Below, piece by piece: positions 36,584-48,267 of a stretch of DNA of 64,000 bases (the stretch's first letter is position 1; each line of letters begins with the position of its first letter). A model generated the notes under the pieces. The model saw only the letters and a list, made by a program, of their open reading frames with translations. It was not told the DNA's origin and searched no databases. This DNA is from Leucaena leucocephala (Eukaryota; Streptophyta; Magnoliopsida; Fabales; Fabaceae), in assembly GCA_037074615.1 (NCBI GenBank), contig CM073536.1:3663001-3727000 (forward strand), given 5' to 3'. Position numbers and translations under genes: made by a program.

Positions 36584-38398
36584 GTTTGTGAATTGTGACT
36601 GACCCTCTACCAAAAATATTATGTAGTATTATTTTTCTTTTTCAGGAATAGAATAAATGAACATTTATTATTTAGTTGATAACTCTTCTACGCATATTTT
36701 TCCTTAATATGCAAGATTAAACTTCTGTTATTGCAGTCAACTTCGTAATTTCGTAGCCTCGTAGGTTTATACTTTGAGTTCCTTTCCGTCTAAGTTAATT
36801 AATTATGCACTTTGTAGAAAGAAAAAAAAACTTCTCGCCTATTTTTGTCGTGTATTTTACATCATAAAGCAAGATATATTTATATAATTAAGACAGGCTT
36901 TGTTTTAGGCAAGGAGGCACCTTTCAAGAATACTTTCCCCATAACGTTATAAAAAAGGCCAAAAAGGGAATATTAACAGGTTTACAAAATCATATTAATA
37001 TTTTTTTAATCTAATTGTTCATAAATTAAGTTATATAAGTAAAGTACTGCAAATTAGATTAGTTTTTGAGACTGATTAGTTATCAAATCGTTAGTTTAAG
37101 GATTACTAGTTCAAAAACTAAAATTAGATTGGTCATAATTAAAATAATTTTTTTAAATTAAAATATATAAAAATACTGATTTATAACCATAAAAAGGTAA
37201 ACTCATTCCTAAATTATACAAAGTCTTAATGTCTTATAAAATATTAATTCAAACAACAATTTTAGTGTTAGAATTGCTCAGAAGATGCATATTCAAGGAT
37301 TAGAAGAAATAGTATCTACAAGCTACACTCTTACCAAAAATTTATCATAAATTCAACACATTACCAAAAAAATGATATTAACTTAGACAAAATGATATCA
37401 TTTAAATGTTCAATAGAAGAAAAAAATATAAAACTCAACTTGTTCGACTCGTTCAATCCGTCAAGTTGTATTAGATTAAATTTACGTTGACATGGGTTAA
37501 TTTTGATTGTTCAACCTTTGGTTCAATCAAAAAATTGAACTGATCAAAAGACCAGCTAGATCACCGAATTTATCAATTTAATCGACTAGGCATGGTTATA
37601 TGACAACTGTATGTTATTGAGGTGGGGATAGAATATATGTAGGTGTGTACACCGTAACTTGAGTAGATTTGAGTGTTGTGTTTGGGAAGTAAGAGATAGT
37701 GGATGGAATATTTGAGAGAATACATAATAATCTCATATCGTCAATAATGGAGTTTGGAATAGTATTACGTTTAAATAGTGATTCCATGTGAATGATGTAT
37801 TCCAAGACGGAAATTGCCTCGGAAATCAAGGTTGGAATCTCCCATGATATGTTATTGCACGCGTAATGCAGATATGCGATCCTGCTTTAATTTATACTAA
37901 CGCATAAGACAAAAATGCTACGTGGCCAGTCAGCACACATAACTTTACCATTGAAGTTACACATATGGTCAATTTATTTTTATTTAATTGGATTGATTAT
38001 GATTTACAAATTTGAGAAGAGAGAGGAGTATATCTCTTATACTTAATCAATGAAATTATTATGTTTATTATTGATTAATAACTTTTCATGAAGGCAATTG
38101 CATACTCTGGCAAAAAAAATCAATTAAATATAATCTCAGAAGTAATATTTTTATGAAAATATCAGAAATATATTTCAAATCACTAATTCTTTTACATTCA
38201 AAAGTTAAAGCTGTTGATGCTGCATTGCTGCATGAAATTAATATTTTTAAAAAACTAAAAATCAGGTATTTATCCTCAACAATCGACATGTGGCATGGAG
38301 AAACTGAAACAGCATTTATTTTCTCGACGACTTTAAGATTAATGGCATCCACATTGCTCCACGGAGCAGACTTCCAATATTCAAGCCTTAAATTAATA

Positions 38399-38425
38399 TT
38401 ATTTATTTATTTATTTATTTATTTT
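38399..38425. repeat. (ATTT)n microsatellite
   Basis: Seven or so ATTT units in a row, directly before a short GC-richer island. Confidence 0.85.
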
Positions 38426-39704
38426 GCAATGAGTGCGCGTGTGGGGCTTATAAGGGAGGGGTCCGAAGTTCAGACCCTTTTCTCTGGTGGAACAGCCATT
38501 TCTGAAAATCTCCATCACAACGGACAACTCATTCAGTTATTTGGTCTCATTTATAAATTATTTTTAATATATTTTATTAAAATTAAAAAAAATTAAAAGC
38601 ATAAATTTATATATGAAAAGATAGATTTAAAGGATCAAATATTATATTAATTTTTATAAAAATAATAATCATATGTACTTGGAGTTATCCCAATGCTGAC
38701 AAAAAGAGGTGGGAAAATTAACATTATATTTCATTTTTCATTCATGTGTCCCATACCGTTCTTCCCATCATTTTCATTTTTAATAATACAAGGTTAATTA
38801 TATAATATAATATTGAGAACACCAAAATATTCAACCTTTATCTACCCCTAGCCCATTTTTTTAATACTGCATGCTTTGCGTGTGGCCATGATTTTGCCAT
38901 CGATTTCCAACCAAAAGGACCACTTTCCCAACTACAATTATTGGACATTAATTATTATTTTTTTATTTTCTGAACGTTTTAAATGTTTACCCATACAATT
39001 TCAATGAAATCTTATTATATTTTATGATTTTTATCAACCGGGTCAATCCTAGGCTTAGCTAACTAGCCAGTGAGATTCCACTATTAGTATTACCCTAATA
39101 AACCATACTAAATCTCTCAATAAGTGTGAGTTCATATATAGAAATTAAAAGATTAATTTAGTTCTCATTTCCATGGGTTAAAAAATAATATTAAGATGGG
39201 CAATATTTTGTTTTTGATCCAACTACTGCTTATATACAGTTAATTAATTTATTTAAATTTTAACTTTAAAAATGAGAAAACCAAAATATTTTTAGCTGAA
39301 AAAAATGTGCTTGCACATTACATGAAATGGAAAGAACATGCATATGCAAACGGGTTTTTATTCTATAGTCGATCCCTACTGTCATTTTCCCTTCTATCTG
39401 TATTTTGTCACAACAATCGTCAAAATTACGTATTTTTTATTTGTATAATTTTTTTATAAAACGTTATCTGTGAGAGAATGTGGAGAGATAATAGAACAAT
39501 GTCAGTAAAAAAAAAAAACAGAAAATGAAACGAGCATTAAAGCTAAAAGGCAAATCTGACATAAAGAGAAAATCCCGAGGAAGAACAAGCTTGGCATGAA
39601 ATCTGGATTCAGTTCTTAACTCGTGTGCTTCATTATACCCAAAGGAGTAAGATATTTAAGACGATTCCAATATATTGACGCAAAGTTTATAAAAATACAG
39701 ATAT

Positions 39705-39713
<9 letters not shown>

Positions 39714-39742
<29 letters not shown>
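39714..39742. repeat. (AT)n microsatellite
   Basis: An uninterrupted AT dinucleotide run of about 29 bp. Confidence 0.9.
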
Positions 39743-39746
<4 letters not shown>

Positions 39747-42089
39747 AGTATTCGAAGGTCCCACAAGAGTATAATTAAAAAGGATAGAACATGACAAAAA
39801 TGACGAAACCAATGATAAACGCAAACCACGAATTTATCTTATGATAACGAAGTAATCTTTTTTTTTTCCCTTGGCCAACTTATTCTAACGGAGTTGAAAA
39901 CCATAATTTAAGGAATCAATCTGTTTATAAGGTATCTCAGTTATTAAAAAAAACTTTGATCGCCCCAAATATCTCAAGCTAATAAAGTTCTTCAAGCAAT
40001 CTTGCAGCATGTGACCGCCCAAAACGACCAAGACGTGATTTCTGAATTCCAAATATTACCCATGAGCATGGTATTAAAACTAAACATAGGTCGGCTAGCT
40101 GGTCAAATTAATCAGCCAATCCCTTAGTTGATATACTCAATAATTTTAGATGAGTTGATTGAGTTAAATTTTATATATATATTTTTCGTTAATTTTAAAA
40201 TAATATTATTTTAAATTTTAAAAAAATAGTGGTATGTTAAATTTATATTCTAATAATTCTATTTTGTTAGATAATATATGATTTATATCTGGATCCTCCA
40301 TTTATTTGTGAATTAATATATTTTTATTTAAATATATTTTTTGAAAATTATATATTTTAATTAAATTAAAATAATATTTTTATTACCATCTAATTGATCT
40401 TGATTTAATTATAAACCACTGATCGTATTCAGTAATTGCATATATAACGAAAATAGTATTATTAAAATTAATTAATTAAGAGAAATATTATAGCGTGATT
40501 AACGAGAGGCGTGGGGCACATTCCAAGAGAATGGGCAATTATAGAATATGATGGGTGAATGATGATTATGGATTACTATTACAAAAGTAAAATAAGAGTG
40601 GTGTCTGTTTCGTGTGGGGCATTCCTCTGAAGTTTGAACCGAGTAATATGAATACTGTTACCACCATAAAATAAATTCCCCCTACTAGTATTAATTAACG
40701 GGGTCACTAGATTCAGTTTCATACTTGTTCAAAATACACTACTTATTTAAATACTATAGTATATAACATATCAGTCAAATTAATAAGGGCAGATACGTGA
40801 AAGTATTGTAACTGTAGTTCAATAAAATAATGTATCGTGACTTGTGGCTCTTGATCATTGGGTAGGGACTTTCTTCATAGTTTAATTTAATACAATTTTA
40901 AAATCGAACACATATTTTTTTCCATTAATGCCACAATTTTTAATTATTTGTAATGACAACATAGAAAAAATTAGAACTGATAATTTAAGTTGAACTAACG
41001 TGTCAAAAAATAGTGAGTTTAGTTGTTAAATCTATAGTTCGTTGATCTACACCCTTGACGAATTAACATATTTTTTTAATTATTTTTTATTATTTATATT
41101 ATACTTTATTAATTTTAAAATCAAGTTAAAATTTATATTACACTTTATTTATATTAATTTTATCTGTTTGAATAATTTATTTATATATTTTTTATTTTAT
41201 TATTTATTTACTTATGACAGATTTATTTATATAATGATAAAGTTGATAAAATAAATATTTTGACAACTTTAAATCATACTTCGAATATAATTAATATTGA
41301 TACATATAAATAATTTTTTAAAAAAAATATATATAAATAACTTTTTTTTAAATAAAAGCTAGCCAACACGAATTAGTAAAATTAGTTCACCTTTAACTCA
41401 ATCCGTCGTGGTAGGGTAACCTGTATTCCACGGTTTACCCGTATTACCACCTGTAAACAACACAAAACATGTTTGTTGCATCATAAACCGTTCAATTATG
41501 TACGACAAAAGGCTAAATCAGTCAATACTCAGTGCATGGATCTCAAGATTTGAGTTAATAAATTGGAAAATGCCGTATAAAAATTATATTTCAAACAATA
41601 ACTCATCTAAAATAAATTAAAAATAATATTTATTGGAGAAAGACGAAATCTAAGATTTTAATATCTATTCATTAATGTATTTTTACGTAAAACTGACTGC
41701 ACATTTTACATAAACTTTGATTTGATAAACAAGCCATGTATAATTTTGACGAATGATTAAATCTATAATTGATATATTGGGGTTCCCATAAAGTCATTTT
41801 CATCAGCATTCAGCTATTTACAAAGCTAAAATAAAATTACGCGGTACAGACGTTTCAGCTTGAGCGCGCGTCTTAAATACCAATACGCTTCCGAACGCAG
41901 AACTCAAAATCATCGAGCAAGGGAAGGACCAAACTCTTGGCTTGCGTGCTCTCTTAGGGTCCTGATTTTGTTGTTTCCGCTTCAAATTTGGTGGCCGGCG
42001 ACGGTTCAGCAGCAGACAATCTGTTCGGCAAAAGGATATTGAATCTTTTTTGCCGGAGACTGTGGGATCTGCACCGGAGGGTTTGGGTG

Positions 42090-45000
42090 ATGGTGATCGT
42101 GAAACTTGGGAACAAGAACAACCAGGAGAAGCAAGGACAGGGAATGCGACTTGGGAAATACGAGCTTGGTAGGACTCTAGGCGAAGGCAATTTCGGGAAG
42201 GTCAAATTAGCTAGGAATACCGATTCCGGCCAACCCTTCGCGGTTAAGATCCTTGAGAAGAGAAAGATCCTTGACCTCAATATAACCAATCAGGTCTGTT
42301 TCACTTCTATTTTTCTGATCTCTCCTCTATTCTCTCTCGCGTTAATCCATATCTAGAACTTCCGGGCTTGATTTGTTGATAGAGTTTAATGAGCTTGGGT
42401 ATAAATCCAGATTTGAAGTTCACTCACAAATTTCTGGTCATTCATCGTCTTATTAGTTGCGATTCAAGCTAATAGCTATTGCCATTATATTTCCAATTTT
42501 CCATTAGCAGAATTTCTTAGCTACAATCCGTCTAATATAAATGAATCTGGAATTGCAGATTAAGAGGGAAATAGCCACCTTGAAGCTCTTAAAGCATCCG
42601 AACGTGGTCAGATTACACGAGGTACAATCTCATATTAGGAAAAATTCTACACGGCATTAATATTAACGGATTCGAAGTTTAATCGAATAAGAAACCAGTG
42701 GTCCAAAAAATTTAAATAAGAAGCCACAGCTAATGTTTATTCCTATGGTGCTATTTTTGTTTGGGTCTTCTGCCCAAACCTTTTTCTGCATAGCCGGGGG
42801 ATCACGAGGATGTACAGTAAAAAAGCTTGCCCCAATAATGGAAGCCTTCATTTTGTTTGTTCTTAATTTCGTGGCTGATTTTTTTAAAAATCCTAAATCT
42901 ATATTTTTCATTAATATCAATAAATTATTAATGAATTTTTCCTGAAAATTCTTCCATAAAGCGACAACAACGAACAACACCTACCCTAGTTATACCCACC
43001 CGTCCCTCCCCTCCCCATCACACCCAGAGAGGTCCAAACTCGGCAGTATTATTTCTGTGTGGATTCTATCCCACACTTCTGAATGAAGAGTTAACATCAC
43101 CCAAATATTTCAGGCCAAGAAAAAATCACTCATATATTTTTGACCAGATATAAATTTCACCAAAATATATTAATAATTATATTATGTCAGACATTGGTGT
43201 TAGCCGAATATGTTAGGTTTTGTTTAATTACAATTCACTTGGATTGGAGTCGGTATAAATTAATTACTTATAGAACAGCTACTCTCATTTGATGCCCAAC
43301 TTGGTATGATCTAAGATTAGTTGGGATCTAATATCACTTCAGATATTAGGTTTTACTATTATTATTTTTGATAAAATATATATATTAATTTATTTTATTT
43401 ATCTTTGATACATAGAATGTACTCTCAAGTTTTCCCAACATGATGTCTGTGTCTTGGCTTCCTATTTGTTGAATGGCTGCGTTATGCCTCTGTCTTGAAC
43501 CGAGCAAGACAATGTGGGTTTTATTGAAGGGCCCGTCTGAACTCGCATCGAATCGAATTCCCCCGTATATATGGTTCAAGACCTCATGACTGACTTGGAC
43601 CACAAAGACTTTTCCTTATCTTTGTTTGATTATGGCGGGGTTGAAAGGTTTAACTTATGCGTGAGTAACAATATGCCACGTATGAGAAGAATATATAATT
43701 GAATTTGATACTAAATTCCGGTGCAAGTTGGCTAAATCATTTTTTTTTTCACACGTAAGGAATCCGGTATTTCCTTGGAATCTTTCTGTATATTTTTTTA
43801 TTGGATTCTTCCTTGCATAGTTCAAATTGATTAGTGTTACGTGTTCTGGCGTGGACGTCGCCTGATCTCATCCGATGAGGATTTGGCTGTCGGCATCTGA
43901 TGCAGATGCTTATGTGGATTCCAATATTCACCTTCCTTCACCGTGACTTGTGAGGATGCGCCAAATTAAAACCTCTTAACTCTAATGCGGTTGTTTGTAA
44001 TTAATATAACTTGCATGATTACTTGGAGGTGGGCCCCCTCCAGTTTTTATTTTGTGGATTCCATGTGCCTGCTGGTCCAGTGGGGTAACCCTTTTGGGAT
44101 TTTTTTCTTTGAAATATTAAATAAAAATTTTAATTAGATAATATAATATTTACATAATATAAATTCTTTTGTTCTCTCCTTTCCAAGTATTTATTCATAA
44201 ATTTATCTGACGATTTTTTTTAAATAATATTTCATGGTTCGTATGGATAAATATTTCGTGGTCCCCGTGGATAATTAATTAAGATTTGGTGAGCATTCAT
44301 GTCATGAGAATTACACCCGTCGTTTCCTCAAGGAAGAAATGTGTATCAGCATACCCCTCGCAAACATGGAGAAGTCATTAATTAGATTCCTTCGTTGCTT
44401 TAGCACTTTAAGTTATACTCCATTAAAAATAAATCTGTTACGCTAATAATTATTGGAAGTTTCGATATATTAAACTCATTTTAGCGAGGCCTATTTTTAT
44501 TATATACGGTATATTTATTAGCTTGCATTTAATAAGTCTTGAAGCCAAAATCTCCTGACTATGATTTATAACTGTAATTTCACAGGTCTTGGCTAGCAAG
44601 ACCAAGATTTATATGGTCCTAGAGTGCGTGACTGGAGGAGAATTGTTTGACAGAATTGTGAGTATCGTTGCCATATATCTTCTGGAATAAACTATATCAG
44701 CCAATCACGTGGCAATGACAATTAATGAGATATAACTTGTTCTCACAGGCATCCAAAGGCAAACTTCCAGAAGCTGAAGGAAGGAAGCTTTTCCAGCAGT
44801 TGGTTGACGGTGTTAGCTACTGTCATGATAAAGGGGTCTTCCACAGAGATCTCAAGGTTTTCCTCCTCACTTCTTAAGAACAATTATGATAATTTATTGC
44901 AGGCCCTTTTGAATTATACGAGGCTTGCCCTCATACTGAAAAAATGACGCTATGTTGCTGCAGCTGGAGAATGTACTTATTGATGCCAAAGGGAACATAA

Positions 45001-46657
45001 AGATAACCGATTTTGGCCTAAGTGCTTTACCCCAGCATTTTAGAGTAAGAGTTCTTTTAAGCATGCCTCGATGACGAAGTATAACATAGTAAATATGTAT
45101 TCTCACGCTGCATTATTTGGTCCTTTACTTGTGATTACTGTATGAAAATTTCAGGCAGATGGTTTGCTGCATACCACCTGTGGAAGTCCCAACTATGTGG
45201 CCCCTGAGATTCTTTCTAATAAAGGATATGATGGCGCAACATCAGATACATGGTCCTGTGGGGTCATCTTGTATGTTATCTTAACAGGATATCTCCCTTT
45301 TGATGATAGGAATCTTGTAGTTCTCTACCAAAGGGTATTCAAATTCTGCTTGTCTCCTCTCCTTTACCAAGGTTACTTTATAGTTTCAGCAAACTAAATA
45401 TTTAGAAGATTTTAATTCTTATTTTGGTTTTTTAAATGATGGTGTGCAGATTCTTAAGGGAGATGTTCAGATACCAAAATGGCTATCGCCTGGTGCCAAA
45501 AACATAATAAAGAGGATTCTTGATCCCAACCCTGCTACTCGGATCACAATGGCTGGCATCAAACAAGATGAATGGTTCAAGCAGGACTATATTCCAGCAA
45601 AGCCAGAGGATGAGGAAGAGGACGTATATATTGACGATGATGCCTTTTCCGAAATCCACGAAATGGTATGTATACTTGCTACACTTTTTTTTTTTTTTGG
45701 CTTATAATTTTTCCTTGGATGTAACCCAGAGATTTTCTTGGCAATAGGCTCACGAAACAGAAGATAAGAGTCCAGGATCACCAACCCTTATCAATGCATT
45801 TCAATTGATAGGGATGTCTTCATGCCTTGACCTCTCTGGCTTCTTCGAAAAAGAGGTGAGTGTGAATTATTTGGCATAATTTCTACTGCATTTAACTATT
45901 CTTCGCTACCGAAGGAAATTTCCAACACAAATTTGAACACTTCTGGTTTTGATTTCTAGGATGTCTCAGAGAGGAAGATAAGATTTACGTCCAACCTCTC
46001 CGCAAAAGACTTGATCGAGAGGCTTGAGGACATTGTGACAGAAATGGGATATACAGTCCAAAAGAAAAATGGAAAAGTTGGTACCGTTGCTTATACGATT
46101 TGGAAAACCTTAACCTTCAGGTTTGCAATAATTAACGTCAGTGTATGATCAAATATTTCAGGTGAAAGTGATACAAGAGAACAAGGCATGTAAAAATTTA
46201 GGCAGCCTCACAGTTGCAGCAGAGGTAGTGATTATTCTTGTATTCTGTCAAACTTTAGCAGAATGATTTGAAATATGCAAATCAATAGACCAATCTAAAC
46301 ATAAAAGACAAATAATATAATCATTTCAATCTAAATTCATTTCTGCTGATTACCACATGCTGTTTTTTTTTTTTTTTTGCATATGAAATGATCTCCGTTC
46401 AAATGTAACAGGTTTTTGAGATAAGCCCATCCTTGTATGTAGTAGAGTTGAGGAAATCCTATGGAGATTCTTCTGTATATAGAAAGGTTCGCCTTCTCAC
46501 CCTTTGTCTTCCTCTCGCTCTCTTATAGCTCTCGTCTTCACAAAACCAGAAACTGATGTTATAAATACATGTCTCGTATGATATGATGCAGTTGTGCGAG
46601 AAGTTGTCAAATGATCTGGGGGTTCCTCCAAGAACCGGAGCACTCGTAAGTGGATAG
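42090..46657 (+). CDS. CIPK1: CBL-interacting protein kinase, CIPK1/17-like, 12 exons, 450 aa
   Basis: Ser/Thr kinase activated by calcineurin B-like calcium sensors; CIPK1-type kinases act in salt, osmotic and ABA signalling. Exons: 42090-42293, 42559-42621, 44586-44657, 44749-44856, 44964-45044, 45155-45334, 45450-45665, 45748-45855, 45960-46076, 46162-46224, 46412-46486 and 46592-46657, all GT-AG and all in phase 0. The glycine loop is GEGNFG, catalytic Lys53, HRD at 145-147, DFG at 165-167, and activation segment up to APE with TTCGSPNY. The autoinhibitory NAF motif is Asn324-Ala325-Phe326 in a LINAFQLIGMSS context, followed by the phosphatase-interaction region. HRDLKLENVL (L in place of the usual P) and FFEKE match the CIPK1/17 branch as I recall it. 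Length and exon pattern fit the intron-rich CIPK clade. The paralogue assignment (1 versus 17) is by eye. The start is the first in-frame ATG. Confidence 0.93.
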
Positions 46658-47090
46658 GCCTCTAAGAACAGAAGTGAAGCCATCCCGTGTACATGTCCTT
46701 TTTTGTTTTGTTTTTTCTCTTGGGAGGTCGCGTAGTTAAGTAAGATGAATTAAAGTGTCCATATCTATATAGTACGGAATTCAAGTTGTTAGTTGTTAGC
46801 GATGCGCATTTATATGTAAAATGAGTTGCAGTTCAGACATTATATTCAAGGAAAAACATTTATTACCCCCTTTTCTAGCATAGTTTTCGGTAAATTTATT
46901 ATATGTAGAGGAATATATCGAGAGCAGTCATCGATCTGGCAATGAATAGCAGAAATTTTTTGATGTAATATTAAAAATTTTGGTTATAAATATACAAGTT
47001 TTGCCTCAACTTTTCCTCTTGGACAGCATGTTCTTTCTGATCCAACAAGGGCTCCGTGTCAAATCTAAACTGGGGATAAGTTAGGCTTTG
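46658..47090. other. 3' flank of the CIPK gene
   Basis: Probable 3' UTR followed by AT-rich DNA up to the first SINE target site. No coding sequence is supported. Confidence 0.5.
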
Positions 47091-47104
47091 TTATATCTAA
47101 ACTT

Positions 47105-47297
47105 TTTCTTTTTTCTTTTTTTCTACCTGTTTATCGGAGTTTTGTCTCGATTACATCCGGATCTGACCCATGTCGCGCACCTGGCTATGGTGGGTGAGTC
47201 TCTAAACGGGAATTTTTTGCATACGCCAAGACTCGAACTCGAGACTTCGCTTAAGCAATACAGAACCGCTTATCACTTAGACTAACTTCCGTTGGTG
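47105..47297 (-). mobile_element. tRNA-derived SINE, copy 1
   Basis: Minus-strand SINE. The T run at its left is the poly(A) tail, and the tRNA-like head is at the right with an AGTTCGAG B-box core. Target-like repeats lie outside: TTATATCTAAACTT (47091-47104) and TTTATACCTACTT (47298-47310). It aligns along its length with four other copies in this window. Confidence 0.8.
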
Positions 47298-47307
47298 TTT
47301 ATACCTA

Positions 47308-47468
47308 CTTTTTTTTTGTTACTCACCCGATTCATCGGATCTTTGTCCCGACTATATCCGGATCTGACCCCATCGCGCACCTGGTTATGATTAGTGAGTC
47401 TCCTAACGGAGATTTTCTGTATACGTCAAGGCTCGAACTCGATACCTCGCTTAAACGATACTGAGCCG
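47308..47468 (-). mobile_element. tRNA-derived SINE, copy 2
   Basis: It directly follows copy 1 in the same orientation and shares the body around ATCCGGATCTGACC and TCGCGCACCTGG. It is bounded by TTTATACCT repeats (47298 and 47469), the latter reading TTTATACCTAAACTT. The tRNA-like head is slightly truncated compared with copy 4. Confidence 0.8.
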
Positions 47469-47483
47469 TTTATACCTAAACTT

Positions 47484-48267
47484 AATCACCTAGACTTTGC
47501 CCTCTCTAATTAGGCTTCTTTTTATCCCCAAGTGGAATTTTTGTGTGTCTTTATAATCCATTTTGATGCCCAAGTCTGGTCTTATATTTAGATCTGCTGC
47601 TTAATTTTTCACCCATGAAACCAAACTTCATTTAAATGACAAAACAAGATAGTTTGTGAGAACGTCGAGCTGTGAGTAAGGAGGACCCATGAAATTAAGC
47701 GTTAAAATGTTGAGTTAAAATATATGTCATTCCAAAACTTATCCAAAAAATGGGACTGGATTTGATTTCATGATGTGACTTCATACTCAAAAGTCAATAT
47801 GGAGTTAAATTATTTTAGTAAAATTAAATAATTATCCAAAATTTTCTGTACAATTTTTATTCGCTATTCTGCCTTCATTTTTCCCCTTGAAAGTCAATGG
47901 TCCATCTTGGACAAGCTGTCGCCAAATCGACGAGTTAGGATTTCTGTTGGGTTCAGTTTTTGCCCTCAGATGGTGTTAGATCCACGGTGTAATTCACGAC
48001 CCCTTCCGAGCCCTCGCGTATGTATTTCCATGTATTCACTCTTTTTTTACCCCCAACTTCTGTGCCACATTATATACTTTACAATTCGAGGTTTTTACCT
48101 AACTTTAAGGTGGTAGTATCCTTGCGGTGAATGCCTCCTAGATATCAACGTCTTTGTCACATATATCAACGATGTGATGATTGCTTAAATTGGGTCCTTC
48201 ATCTTTTTAATTGTCACGCATCTTTTGACGTGTATAACAGTTAGGATGGACATAAAGCCTGCCGCCG
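47484..48267. other. Intergenic region before the BED/hAT pseudogene
   Basis: No supported gene. It probably includes the former promoter and leader of the pseudogene downstream, but no element can be named. Confidence 0.5.

Larger units (their letters stand above)
30661..42089. other. Gene-poor AT-rich interval of about 11.4 kb
   Basis: No frame longer than about 150 codons and none with recognisable motifs or splice-linked partners. The only GC-richer islands are near 30680-30850, 38430-38530 and just upstream of the CIPK gene. It contains two copies of an unassigned repeat (30909 and 32437), a long inverted repeat (34825-35093), microsatellites and a 22-bp palindrome. Near 33115 a short frame with a hydrophobic start exists, but nothing supports it as a gene. 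Confidence 0.6.

Noticed and set aside
38153..38596. 147-codon frame on the plus strand
   Set aside because: It runs through an ATTT microsatellite and has no recognisable domain.
47088..47285. Open frame of about 65 codons
   Set aside because: It lies across SINE copy 1; a similar frame occurs in copy 4. These are chance frames in a repeat.
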